Part shown: positions 8,709 through 17,794 of the stretch, piece by piece
How positions within the stretch are numbered: position 1 is the stretch's first letter
Layout of the letters: each line of letters begins with the position of its first letter
DNA from: Arthrobacter pascens
GTDB lineage: Bacteria; Actinomycetota; Actinomycetes; Actinomycetales; Micrococcaceae
Direction: 5' to 3'
NCBI RefSeq assembly: GCF_030816475.1
Contig: NZ_JAUSXF010000001.1
Location: 3,782,001-3,846,000, forward strand
Length of the DNA stretch: 64,000 bases
Made by a program: the position numbers and the translations under genes
The notes under the pieces: model-generated
What the model was told of the DNA's origin: nothing
The model's input: the letters and a program-made list of their open reading frames with translations, nothing else
Database searches by the model: none

Positions 8709-10730
8709 ATGAGTTTGTACCCCCGTCGAAGAACCCGTCTGCGGCTGATCGCCGTCATGGGCGCCGTGCTCGCGCTGCTGGCGACCGGTTTCCTGGGCAC
8801 GGTCAGCGCCCAAGCGGCCCAAGACTGCGAGGTCGATTACAAGGTCACCGGCCAATGGTCCGGCGGCTTTAACGCCAACGTCGAGGTCACCAACCTCGGC
8901 GAGCCAATCAAAAACTGGGACCTCGAGTGGACCTGGCCCGACGGCCAGAGCGTCACCGACATGTGGAACGCGAAGGACAAGAGCAGGGCCGGATCGGCCA
9001 AGGCCAGCGGCCGGGGCTACAACGCCGCGCTCGCGACCGGCGGTTCGACGTCGTTCGGGTTCACCGGTTCGTGGTCGGGTGCGAACACCGACCCGACCGG
9101 GTTCCGCCTCAACGGCCGCCTCTGCGAGCCGACCACCCCGCTCAGCGCCATGGAGCAGGTCGCGGCCATGCAGCCGGGCTGGAACCTTGGCAACACCCTG
9201 GACGCGCTGGGCGGTGAGACCGCCTGGGGCAACCCGCTGATCACCGAGGAACTCCTCCGGACCATCAAGGCCAACGGCTACAAGTCGATCCGCCTTCCGG
9301 TGTCCTGGGACGAGCACACCGGTCCGGGACCGGACTACACGATCGACCCGGCCTGGCTCGACCGCGTCGCGCAGGTCGTGGACTGGGCGATCGCTAACGA
9401 CCTCCAAGTGATGGTCAACCAGCACGACCAGATGTGGACCAAGCTGCTGCCGGACGACCGCGAGAACGTGTTGGCGAAGTTCAAGGCGATGTGGACCCAG
9501 ATCGCCGAGCGGTTCAAGTACTACCCGTCGGAGCTGTCCTTCGAGAGCATCAACGAACCGCAGTTCCCCAGTGACGAGGCCAACAAGGACGCCCACACCG
9601 CCACGCTCAACGTCGCCTTCCACGAGGCCGTCCGCTCCACCGGCGGGAACAACGAGGACCGGCTCCTGGTGCTGCCGACGTGGGTCACCAACTCCGAGCA
9701 GCCCCACCTTGACGCGCTCAAGGCCACCATCGACTCCCTTGACGACCCGATGATTGCCGCGACCGTCCACTTCTACGGGTTCTGGCCCTTCAGCGTCAAC
9801 ATCGCCGGGTTCACCACCTACGACGAGGCGACCCAGCAGGACCTCAAGGACACCTTCCAGCGCGTGAACGACACGTTCCTCGACAACGACATCCCGGTCA
9901 TCGTCGGGGAGTGGGGCGTCCTCGGCTATGACTACACGCGCCCTGGCGTCCCCCAGTCCCAGCAGTACGGCGAGCTGCTGAAGTTCTTCGAGGCCACCAT
10001 GTACGAGGCCCGGGAGCAGAAGTTGACCTTGATGCTGTGGGACGCCGGCTCGTACCTCAACCGCAACACCCTCGAATGGCGCGACCCGCTCCTTCGCTCG
10101 TACATGGAGTCGGGGATGACGACGCGTTCGGGCACCGCCTCGTTCGACTCGATCTACCTCGAGAAGGCCGGGACCATCGCGGACGAGTCGCTGACGCTCA
10201 ACCGCAACGGCCTCGAGTTCAAGGGTCTGTGGCACGGGGACACGGCACTGGCCGAGGGCGCCGACTACACCGTGACGGGCGACACGCTCACCCTCACCGC
10301 CGCCGCGCTCACCCGCCTCGCGGGCGACCGCGCCTACGGCACCAACACGACGATCGAGGCCCGCTTCTCGGACGGTCTGCCGTGGCGGATCCACATCATC
10401 ACCTACGACACTCCGCAGCTCTCGGACGCATCCGGGGCCACGGACTCGTTCGCGATCCCGACCCGGTTCTTGGGCGACCAGCTCGCCACGATGGAGGCCA
10501 AGTACGCCGACGGCACCAATGCCGGGCCCAACGACTGGACTGCCTTCAAGGAGTTCTGGGCGGCCTACCGGCCCGACTATGATGCGGGCGCAATCAGCCT
10601 TACCCCGGATTTCTTCAACGTGGTCAGGGACGACGAGCCCGTCACCCTCACCTTACACTTCTGGGGTGGCGGCACGATCGACTATACGATCACCAAGACC
10701 GGCACGACCGTGACCGGAACCTCCGCCTAG
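8709..10730 (+). CDS. secreted multidomain endoglucanase, CBM2-GH5-Ig-CBM46
   Basis: A 673-residue secreted enzyme. Residues 1-37 form a signal peptide (RRRTRLRL, hydrophobic core, SAQA). A CBM2 spans about 40-139, with Cys40 and Cys139 placed for the usual disulfide and exposed Trp residues. GH5 spans about 147-465, with acid/base Glu283 in SINEP and nucleophile Glu401 in IVGEWG. An Ig/X2-like module (about 480-575) and a C-terminal module resembling CBM46 follow, the order known from GH5_4 endoglucanases. It should cut beta-1,4-glucan or xyloglucan-type polymers outside the cell. AAGGAG precedes the ATG by eight bases. Confidence 0.9.
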   Translation: MSLYPRRRTRLRLIAVMGAVLALLATGFLGTVSAQAAQDCEVDYKVTGQWSGGFNANVEVTNLGEPIKNWDLEWTWPDGQSVTDMWNAKDKSRAGSAKASGRGYNAALATGGSTSFGFTGSWSGANTDPTGFRLNGRLCEPTTPLSAMEQVAAMQPGWNLGNTLDALGGETAWGNPLITEELLRTIKANGYKSIRLPVSWDEHTGPGPDYTIDPAWLDRVAQVVDWAIANDLQVMVNQHDQMWTKLLPDDRENVLAKFKAMWTQIAERFKYYPSELSFESINEPQFPSDEANKDAHTATLNVAFHEAVRSTGGNNEDRLLVLPTWVTNSEQPHLDALKATIDSLDDPMIAATVHFYGFWPFSVNIAGFTTYDEATQQDLKDTFQRVNDTFLDNDIPVIVGEWGVLGYDYTRPGVPQSQQYGELLKFFEATMYEAREQKLTLMLWDAGSYLNRNTLEWRDPLLRSYMESGMTTRSGTASFDSIYLEKAGTIADESLTLNRNGLEFKGLWHGDTALAEGADYTVTGDTLTLTAAALTRLAGDRAYGTNTTIEARFSDGLPWRIHIITYDTPQLSDASGATDSFAIPTRFLGDQLATMEAKYADGTNAGPNDWTAFKEFWAAYRPDYDAGAISLTPDFFNVVRDDEPVTLTLHFWGGGTIDYTITKTGTTVTGTSA

Positions 10731-10744
10731 GCGGCAACCTGCCC

Positions 10745-10797
10745 GGCGCCGGCGGGCCACCTTTCAAGGTGACCCGCCGGCGTCGTACTTCTGTTGG
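10745..10797. repeat. direct repeat copy B (purA side)
   Basis: This matches 3961-4013 with one mismatch. It lies between the ends of the convergent GH5 gene and purA and includes the purA terminator hairpin. It marks the right limit of the island. Confidence 0.85.
10748..10781. terminator. bidirectional terminator between GH5 gene and purA
   Basis: Sixteen-base arms with one G-U pair (GCCGGCGGGCCACCTT and AAGGTGACCCGCCGGC) enclose a two-base loop. There is no clear U-tract, as is common in actinobacteria. It follows the stop codons of both convergent genes. Confidence 0.7.
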
Positions 10798-10799
10798 CA

Positions 10800-12089
10800 T
10801 TAGTCCTTGATGAGGTCGTTGACCACGATGGTCTGGTCCCGGTCCGGGCCCACACCGATGGCGGAGAAGCGTGTGCCGGAGAGCTTTTCCAGGGCCAGGA
10901 CGTAGTTGCGTGCATTCTCCGGGAGGTCCTCCAGGGTGCGCGCCGCAGTGATGTCCTCGGTCCAGCCTTCGAAGTATTCAAAGATGGGCTTCGCGTGGTG
11001 GAATTCCGTCTGGGTCATGGGCATTTCGTCGTGCCGGACGCCGTCGACGTCGTAGGCCACGCACACCGGGATCTGTTCGATGCCGGTGAGGACGTCCAGC
11101 TTGGTGACGAAGTAGTCGGTGAAACCGTTGACCCGGGCAGCATGGCGGGCCAGGACGGCGTCGTACCAGCCGCAACGCCGAGGACGGCCGGTGTTGACGC
11201 CGAACTCGCCGCCGGTCTTCTGGAGGTAGACACCCATCTCATCGAACAGCTCCGTGGGGAACGGTCCGGCGCCGACGCGGGTGGTGTACGCCTTGATGAT
11301 GCCGATGGAACGTGAGATTCGAGTGGGTCCGATGCCGGAGCCTACCGAGGCACCGCCCGCTGTGGGGTTGGAGGATGTCACGAACGGGTAGGTGCCGTGG
11401 TCAACGTCCAGGAACGTGGCCTGGCCACCCTCCATCAGCACCACTTTGCCCTCATCCAGCGCCTTGTTCAGCACCAGGGTGCTGTCGATGACCAGCGGGC
11501 GGAGGCGCTCTGCAAAGGACAGGAAGTAGGCAACGATCTCCTCCACCTCGATGTCGCGGCGGTTGTAGACCTTGACCAGGAGCTCATTCTTCTGCCGCAG
11601 CGATCCCTCGACCTTCTGGCGGAGGATGGACTCATCGAACACGTCCTGGACCCGGATGCCCAGGCGGGCCACCTTGTCCATATATGCCGGGCCGATGCCG
11701 CGGCCGGTGGTGCCGATGGCGCGGCTGCCGAGGAACCGCTCGGTGACCTTATCCAGCACCTGGTGATAGGGCGCGACCAGGTGGGCGTTGGCGGAGACAC
11801 GGAGCCTGGACGTGTCGGCGCCACGGGCCTCAAGGCCGTCGATCTCCTGGAAGAGTGCCTCCAGGTTCACCACGCAGCCGTTTCCGATGATCGGAATAGC
11901 GTTGGGGCTGAGGATGCCGGCCGGAAGGAGCTTGAGCTCATACTTCTCACCGCCTACGACGACGGTGTGCCCGGCGTTGTTGCCGCCGTTGGGCTTAACG
12001 ACGTAGTCGACGCGGTGGCCGAGCAGGTCAGTAGCCTTACCTTTGCCTTCGTCGCCCCATTGGGCTCCGACGATCACGATTGCTGGCAT
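10800..12089 (-). CDS. purA: adenylosuccinate synthetase
   Basis: A 429-residue enzyme that joins IMP and aspartate using GTP, the first committed step from IMP to AMP. The N-terminus [21 protein letters not shown] carries the GDEGKGK loop; [29 protein letters not shown] and [18 protein letters not shown] are conserved family blocks. The start at 12089 gives the usual length (E. coli 432) and has GGGGGAGG five bases upstream. It is convergent with the GH5 gene and divergent from the riboswitch-controlled metE-like gene. Confidence 0.97.
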   Translation of the reverse strand: MPAIVIVGAQWGDEGKGKATDLLGHRVDYVVKPNGGNNAGHTVVVGGEKYELKLLPAGILSPNAIPIIGNGCVVNLEALFQEIDGLEARGADTSRLRVSANAHLVAPYHQVLDKVTERFLGSRAIGTTGRGIGPAYMDKVARLGIRVQDVFDESILRQKVEGSLRQKNELLVKVYNRRDIEVEEIVAYFLSFAERLRPLVIDSTLVLNKALDEGKVVLMEGGQATFLDVDHGTYPFVTSSNPTAGGASVGSGIGPTRISRSIGIIKAYTTRVGAGPFPTELFDEMGVYLQKTGGEFGVNTGRPRRCGWYDAVLARHAARVNGFTDYFVTKLDVLTGIEQIPVCVAYDVDGVRHDEMPMTQTEFHHAKPIFEYFEGWTEDITAARTLEDLPENARNYVLALEKLSGTRFSAIGVGPDRDQTIVVNDLIKD

Positions 12090-12390
12090 GGGATCCTCCC
12101 CCATTCGTTCGGGCCGCATCCCGTTGTCCAGCCCTGCCTGAATCACCAGGGGCGGATGCCGGAAGTCGGCACCGTTCATGAGAATGCCCCGACGGCTTCA
12201 GTCTGGCGGAACAGCTTCGGTGGCCTGCCAGGCAAGAGTTCGGGGCTCTTACCAGCCAAGTTTAGCGGATGCGGGGGTTTCTCCACTTGTTCGGCGACGC
12301 GGCTCCGCGTTGCCGGCACGCCACCTGCCGCCATCCCGTGAAACAATCCGGCAAAGGCTTGCCCTCATCCGCGCGATGCCATTAAGTGAG

Positions 12391-12494
12391 AGTACCCATC
12401 CGGAGCGGCCGAGAGACCTGGCTCGTAGACGCCGCAGCAACCGCGGAGGTGCAGGGACAATCCTGCCTGCAGGTGCTACTGCCAGGACCGATGG
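12391..12494 (+). promoter_or_regulatory. SAM riboswitch (SAM-I / SAM-I-IV-like) upstream of metE-like gene
   Basis: The leader has the SAM-clan core. P1 pairs 12396-12403 with 12488-12494 (CCATC/CGG with CCG/ATGG, one bulged C). Next come GCGGCCGAGAGACC, a GCGGC/GCCGC P3 helix, the GCAGCAACC strand, a P4-like hairpin (GCAGGGACAATCCTGC) and the GGTGCTACTGCC strand. The closing P1 strand runs directly into the ribosome binding site (AAGGAA) of the gene starting at 12507. S-adenosylmethionine would therefore reduce expression. Subclass assignment needs a covariance search. Confidence 0.8.
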
Positions 12495-12506
12495 AAGGAA
12501 TGATCC

Positions 12507-13715
12507 ATGTCCCTCAACACTGACCACATCCGGGCCACGCATGCAGGCTCCCTGCCCCGCACACCTGAGCTCATCGCCGCCAACGCCGCTAAGGAAACAG
12601 ACGGCATTACTCCCGAATTCCTTGAGTTGCTGGAAGCATCGGTGGCGGGTGTCGTCCAGCGGCAGAAGGATGTCGGGCTGAATATCCCGAATGACGGCGA
12701 ATACGGGCACACCATGTCCACTTCGGTTGATTACGGGGCCTGGTGGAACTACTCCTTCGCCAGGCTTGGCGGCCTGGAACCAACGGATGTGGACCGCTGG
12801 AAGGACCCGGTGGTGCATCGCTCTACTCCGGGTCATATTGTGCTGACCTCATTTCCCGATCGCCGTGACCGGCTGGCTTTCAACGACGCCTACACCGATC
12901 CGTCCTCAGGGATCCTGACGCACCGCAAGAGCGTCTCCCAGCCGAAGATCACCGGGCCCCTGACATACACCGGACAGGACCTGGTGGCATCTGATGTTAC
13001 GAACCTGAAGAAGGGCCTGGCTGCAGCCGGCCTGACTGAAGGCTTCGTGGCTTCGCTGTCCCCCGGTTCGTGCGCCAGGGTGGCCAACGAGTACTACGCC
13101 TCTGATGAGGAGCTCCTCTATGCCTGCGCTGATGCCATGCGGGAGGAATACAAGGCCATCATCGACGCCGGCCTGACCGTCCAGTTGGACGACCCGTCGC
13201 TCGCGGAAAGCTGGGACCAGATCAACCCTGAACCAGCGCTGCAGGACTACCTGAGGTTCATCCAGCTGCGCGTCGAGGCCACGAACTGGGCGCTGCGCGA
13301 CTTGCCCAGGGACCGGATCCGGCTGCACGTCTGCTGGGGATCCTGGCATGGACCTCACACGACGGATATTCCGTTCGCGGACATCATCGGGTCCGTGCTG
13401 CAAATCAACGCCGGCGGCTACTCCTTTGAAGCAGCCAACGTCCGCCATGAGCACGAGTGGCGGATCTGGGAGGACACTAAGCTGCCCGAGGGCAAGGTGA
13501 TCATTCCCGGCGTCGTGTCCCATGCCACCAACGTCGTGGAGCATCCCGACCTCGTGGCGGACAGGATCGTGCGGTTCGCGGAGCTGGTGGGACGTGAGAA
13601 CGTCATCGCCTCCACCGACTGCGGACTGGGAGGCCGTGTGCACCCGCAGATTGCCTGGGCCAAGCTTGAGGCCCTGGGTGAGGGTGCGCGGCGCGCCACC
13701 GCGCGGCTCTGGTAA
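12507..13715 (+). CDS. cobalamin-independent methionine synthase II family protein (MetE C-terminal-like)
   Basis: A 402-residue protein corresponding to the catalytic C-terminal barrel of MetE without the N-terminal duplicate. Zinc ligands are visible in LHVCWGSWHGPH and in IASTDCGLGGRVHP. Members transfer a methyl or thiol-linked group to or from a zinc thiolate; stand-alone forms can act in methionine salvage or core methionine synthesis. The SAM riboswitch in its leader strongly supports a role in methionine synthesis. AAGGAA lies just before the ATG. Confidence 0.88.
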   Translation: MSLNTDHIRATHAGSLPRTPELIAANAAKETDGITPEFLELLEASVAGVVQRQKDVGLNIPNDGEYGHTMSTSVDYGAWWNYSFARLGGLEPTDVDRWKDPVVHRSTPGHIVLTSFPDRRDRLAFNDAYTDPSSGILTHRKSVSQPKITGPLTYTGQDLVASDVTNLKKGLAAAGLTEGFVASLSPGSCARVANEYYASDEELLYACADAMREEYKAIIDAGLTVQLDDPSLAESWDQINPEPALQDYLRFIQLRVEATNWALRDLPRDRIRLHVCWGSWHGPHTTDIPFADIIGSVLQINAGGYSFEAANVRHEHEWRIWEDTKLPEGKVIIPGVVSHATNVVEHPDLVADRIVRFAELVGRENVIASTDCGLGGRVHPQIAWAKLEALGEGARRATARLW

Positions 13716-13753
13716 GAACACCACCAACTCCGCGGAAGGGCTCGTTACCCTGA

Positions 13754-13796
13754 CCCGCAAAACCCGGCGCAGCGGCCCGGCGTTTCGTTTTGCGGG
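13754..13796 (+). terminator. hairpin after metE-like gene
   Basis: Perfect 10-bp arms (CCCGCAAAAC, 13754-13763; GTTTTGCGGG, 13787-13796) enclose a GC-rich 23-base loop that itself can fold. It lies 39 bp after the metE-like stop and probably terminates it. Confidence 0.55.
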
Positions 13797-13932
13797 GCTT
13801 GCTAAACTGGAGAAGGCCGACCAGGAATCGGTCCACACCACATTTCAACCCATCCCGGGAACTGCCGTCCATGACGCGCCCATTTTTCCGGATTGGCAGC
13901 ATCGCCGAGCCCCGCAGGAGACATTGCACTAC

Positions 13933-14565
13933 ATGACAGCCCTGGCACCCGAATCTTTCCGCGAGCAGCTCCTGAGCCGCCGATACGAACCCAACGTCGC
14001 AGCCGTCAACGAACTGTGCGATTCCCTGCAGGACGTGAGGCCGGACAGCGAAGTCCCGTACGTCGATCCCATGCATGACGTGGACGAGTGCCGGATCATC
14101 AGCCTGTACTCAAACATCGGCGAGGCCGACAAATCGGGTTTCATCACAGCAGGGGACGACGACGCCGCCACCCGCATGCTGGGCATCCAGTGGAAGCTGG
14201 GCCTCCGCCCCGAGTTCGTCATGCCGTGGAACGTCCACCCCTGGCACACCCCGGGCGAGCCCAACGGAAAGTTCACTCCGGACCAGATCGCCGCCGGCCT
14301 CAAGCCGCTGCTGAAGTTCCTGGCCCTGGTTCCGCGTGCTTCCGTGATCGTGGCGCACGGCACTGAGGCCAACCGCCTGGCCAACCTGCTGCTAAAGACC
14401 GAGGTTCCGCTCCTCTGGCGCCGCGGCTTGAAGACCTACAAGGTACGTTCCCTGTGCGGCCGCGCGTTTGCCGGAACTCCGGCACGGCAGGAGCAGTACC
14501 TCGAGGAAATGCACGTGGCCTATGCCGACGCCATGGCCCGCACGGGATTGACTAAGCCCAGCTAG
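13933..14565 (+). CDS. uracil-DNA glycosylase family protein
   Basis: About 210 residues. The fold pattern resembles the uracil-DNA glycosylase superfamily: YVDPMHDVDECRIISLYSNIGEADKSGF near the active-site strand, FVMPWNVHPWHTPGEPNG, and VIVAHGTEANRL in the His-containing C-terminal motif. Typical motif residues are not all in canonical form, so it may be a divergent member acting in base-excision repair. The start is uncertain: the ATG at 13933 has AGGAG 13 bases upstream and an in-frame TTG at 13924 is closer to that site. Confidence 0.65.
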   Translation: MTALAPESFREQLLSRRYEPNVAAVNELCDSLQDVRPDSEVPYVDPMHDVDECRIISLYSNIGEADKSGFITAGDDDAATRMLGIQWKLGLRPEFVMPWNVHPWHTPGEPNGKFTPDQIAAGLKPLLKFLALVPRASVIVAHGTEANRLANLLLKTEVPLLWRRGLKTYKVRSLCGRAFAGTPARQEQYLEEMHVAYADAMARTGLTKPS

Positions 14566-14577
14566 CTTCTTAACCAC

Positions 14578-14638
14578 AACGCGGGGTCACTTCCCGCCCA
14601 ATAATCCGAGGATTATGGGCGGGAAGTGACCCCGCGTT
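14578..14638. terminator. long bidirectional terminator
   Basis: Near-perfect inverted repeat with arms of 30 and 29 bases (14578-14607 and 14610-14638), a single bulged A and a loop of only two bases. It lies between convergent genes and can stop transcription from both sides. Confidence 0.75.
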
Positions 14639-14665
14639 GCTTTAAGCCCGTTGCTGTTGAGGCGA

Positions 14666-15085
14666 TCAGGCCTCGATGGCGGCTTTCGCTGCCGGATCCG
14701 AGTCGTTGAGGAACTTCTCGATGCGCTCCGGCTCGTCCGCCTCACCGATCGCCGCCGACGCGCGGCCCAGCGAATAGAGGGCCCGTAGGAACCCGCGGTT
14801 GGGTTCGTGCTCCCACGGGATCGGACCCGTCCCGCGCCAGCCATTGCGGCGCAGCGAGTCCAATCCACGGTGGTAGCCCACGCGCGAGTAGGCGTAGGAA
14901 TCGATGGTGCGCCCTTCAGCCCACGCCTCCTCTGCGAGAAGAGCCCAGAGCAGGGAGGACGTAGGGTGCCTGGCCACGAGGTCCAGGGCTTCCTGGCCGG
15001 CCTCCAGCTGCTCGTAGACCTCGGTCTCGGCAGGCAGGAGCGTAGGCTCGGGGCCCATCAGGTTCTTACGGAACTCGTCCGACAT
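14666..15085 (-). CDS. DUF3151 family protein
   Basis: A 139-residue actinobacterial protein of unknown function. The conserved N-terminus (MSDEFRKNLMGPEPTLLP) and the LWALLAEEAWAEGRTIDSYAYSRVGYHRGLDSLRRNGWRG core identify DUF3151. The helical pattern is TPR-like. It starts 2 bp after the fbaA stop, and this gene pair is conserved in actinobacteria, so the two are co-transcribed. Confidence 0.9.
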   Translation of the reverse strand: MSDEFRKNLMGPEPTLLPAETEVYEQLEAGQEALDLVARHPTSSLLWALLAEEAWAEGRTIDSYAYSRVGYHRGLDSLRRNGWRGTGPIPWEHEPNRGFLRALYSLGRASAAIGEADEPERIEKFLNDSDPAAKAAIEA

Positions 15086-15086
15086 C

Positions 15087-16106
<1,020 letters not shown>

Positions 16107-16235
16107 GCTGACTCCTAAAGTGAATTTCGTCTGCGGGTTTTGTGGACCCTGGAGTGAACCTCGTCGGCTACGAACCATCCTAGCCATTTCTGCCGGGCGC
16201 CCGTGTTTCGGGTCACGCGTCCGGGTAATACTTGC

Positions 16236-16910
16236 TTAGATGTGCTGGTTGAACACGTGGCGGCGGACCCAGGCGTGCATGGCGATTGCGGCGGCGGAGG
16301 CCGCATTGATGGAGCGCGTACTGCCGAACTGCTCTATGGAGAGGGTGGCCAGCGCCGCCTCATGCACCTCCGGCGTCAGGCCGGGACCCTCCTGGCCGAA
16401 GACCAGCACGCAGTCCTTGGGCAGCTCATACGTTTCAAGGGGCACCGAGTCGGGGAAGATGTCGATGCCGATGATGGCCAGCCCCTCCCCCTGCGCCCAG
16501 GACACAAACTCCTCCACTGTGGGGTGGTACCGGACGTGCTGGTAACGGTCGGTGACCATAGCCCCGCGCCTGTTCCACCGGCGTCGTCCGATGATGTGGA
16601 CCTCCTTGGCGAGGAAGGCGTTGGCAGTCCGCACCACGGTGCCGATGTTGAGGTCGTGCTGCCAGTTTTCGATGGCGATATGAAAGTTGTGCCGCCTGGA
16701 ATCGAGATCCGCAACGATGGCATCGTGCTTCCAGTAGCGGTACTTGTCCACCACATTGCGCCGGTCGCCGTCCGCCAGCAGCTCCGGATCCCAATGGTCC
16801 CCGGCCGGCAGCTCGCCTTCCCAGGGCCCGACGCCGACCTCCGCTTTGGGCTCCGGCGCCTCCTCTGGTAGGGGAACGGGCAGGTCGGGGTTCTGGGGGT
16901 GGCGGGTCAC
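16236..16910 (-). CDS. TrmH/SpoU family RNA 2'-O-methyltransferase
   Basis: A 224-residue SPOUT methyltransferase. The trefoil-knot motifs are clear: NIGTVVRTANAF (motif 1), CVLVFGQEGPGLTPEV (motif 2) and IEQFGSTRSINAASAAAIAMHAW (motif 3). It should 2'-O-methylate tRNA or rRNA with SAM; the target nucleotide cannot be told. The N-terminal 60 residues are acidic and Pro-rich. The GTG start is preceded by TAGTGT and six bases, a leaderless pattern. It is divergent from the HAD phosphatase gene. Confidence 0.9.
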   Translation of the reverse strand: MTRHPQNPDLPVPLPEEAPEPKAEVGVGPWEGELPAGDHWDPELLADGDRRNVVDKYRYWKHDAIVADLDSRRHNFHIAIENWQHDLNIGTVVRTANAFLAKEVHIIGRRRWNRRGAMVTDRYQHVRYHPTVEEFVSWAQGEGLAIIGIDIFPDSVPLETYELPKDCVLVFGQEGPGLTPEVHEAALATLSIEQFGSTRSINAASAAAIAMHAWVRRHVFNQHI

Positions 16911-16916
16911 CCCTCA

Positions 16917-16922
16917 ACACTA
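16917..16922 (-). promoter_or_regulatory. -10 box (TAGTGT) of TrmH-type gene
   Basis: TAGTGT on the minus strand lies six bases before the GTG start at 16910. Leaderless transcription is inferred. Confidence 0.45.
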
Positions 16923-16963
16923 GACTGGGCCTTTGGTACGTTCATCACCGGCGGAGGAGAAAC

Positions 16964-17794
16964 ATGGCAAAAACAGACCAGGTCAAGGGATCGCCGGCGG
17001 TATACCGGAGCGGACAGGAGATCGAGTGCTGGCTGACCGATATGGACGGCGTCCTGGTTCATGAAAACCAGGCTGTCCCGGGAGCCGCGGAGCTGATCCA
17101 GCGTTGGGTGGACACGTCCAAGCGTTTCCTGGTGCTGACCAACAACTCCATCTTCACTCCCCGCGACCTGGCCGCCAGGCTGCGGGCCTCGGGCCTTGAG
17201 GTCCCCGAGGAGAACATCTGGACGTCTGCCCTGGCCACGGCTCAGTTCCTGAAGGACCAGGTGCAGGGCTCCGGTTCCGGGAACCGCGCGTACACGATCG
17301 GTGAGGCGGGACTCACGACGGCGCTGCACGAGGCAGGCTTCATCCTCACCGACCAGGATCCCGACTTTGTGGTGCTCGGCGAGACGCGTACGTATTCGTT
17401 CGAGGCCATTACGATGGCCATCCGGCTGATCCTGGCGGGGGCGCGCTTCATCGCCACCAACCCCGACGCCACTGGACCGTCCAAGGACGGCCCCATGCCC
17501 GCAACCGGTGCCATCGCCGCACTGATCACCAAAGCCACCGGCCGGGAACCGTACGTTGTGGGCAAGCCGAATCCGATGATGTTCCGGTCCGCCATGAACC
17601 AGATCGACGCGCACTCCGAAACCACGGCCATGATCGGGGACCGGATGGACACGGACATCATTGCCGGAATGGAAGCCGGCCTGCACACCGTCCTGGTCCT
17701 GACCGGCATTACCCAGCGCGAGCAGATCGCGTCGTTCCCGTTCCGTCCCAACCAGGTCCTCAATTCCGTGGCGGACCTGAAGAGCCAGATCTAG
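16964..17794 (+). CDS. HAD-IIA family phosphatase (NagD-like)
   Basis: A 276-residue HAD hydrolase. Motif I is LTDMDGVLVHE, motif II VLTNNS, the IIA cap spans the middle, motif III is VGKPNPMMF and motif IV IGDRMDTDIIAGMEAG. Members dephosphorylate small phosphate esters such as nucleotides or sugar phosphates; the specific substrate is unknown. GGAGGAGA precedes the ATG. The 3' end overlaps the convergent hydrolase gene by four bases. Confidence 0.92.
   Translation: MAKTDQVKGSPAVYRSGQEIECWLTDMDGVLVHENQAVPGAAELIQRWVDTSKRFLVLTNNSIFTPRDLAARLRASGLEVPEENIWTSALATAQFLKDQVQGSGSGNRAYTIGEAGLTTALHEAGFILTDQDPDFVVLGETRTYSFEAITMAIRLILAGARFIATNPDATGPSKDGPMPATGAIAALITKATGREPYVVGKPNPMMFRSAMNQIDAHSETTAMIGDRMDTDIIAGMEAGLHTVLVLTGITQREQIASFPFRPNQVLNSVADLKSQI

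Noticed and set aside
7827..10394. An 855-codon open frame antisense to the binding-protein and cellulase genes
   Set aside because: It is a by-product of high GC in the strong sense genes; its translation is Arg/Val/Gly-rich and fits no family.
12906..13841. A 311-codon open frame antisense to the metE-like gene
   Set aside because: Shadow of a clear sense gene with zinc-site motifs and a riboswitch.
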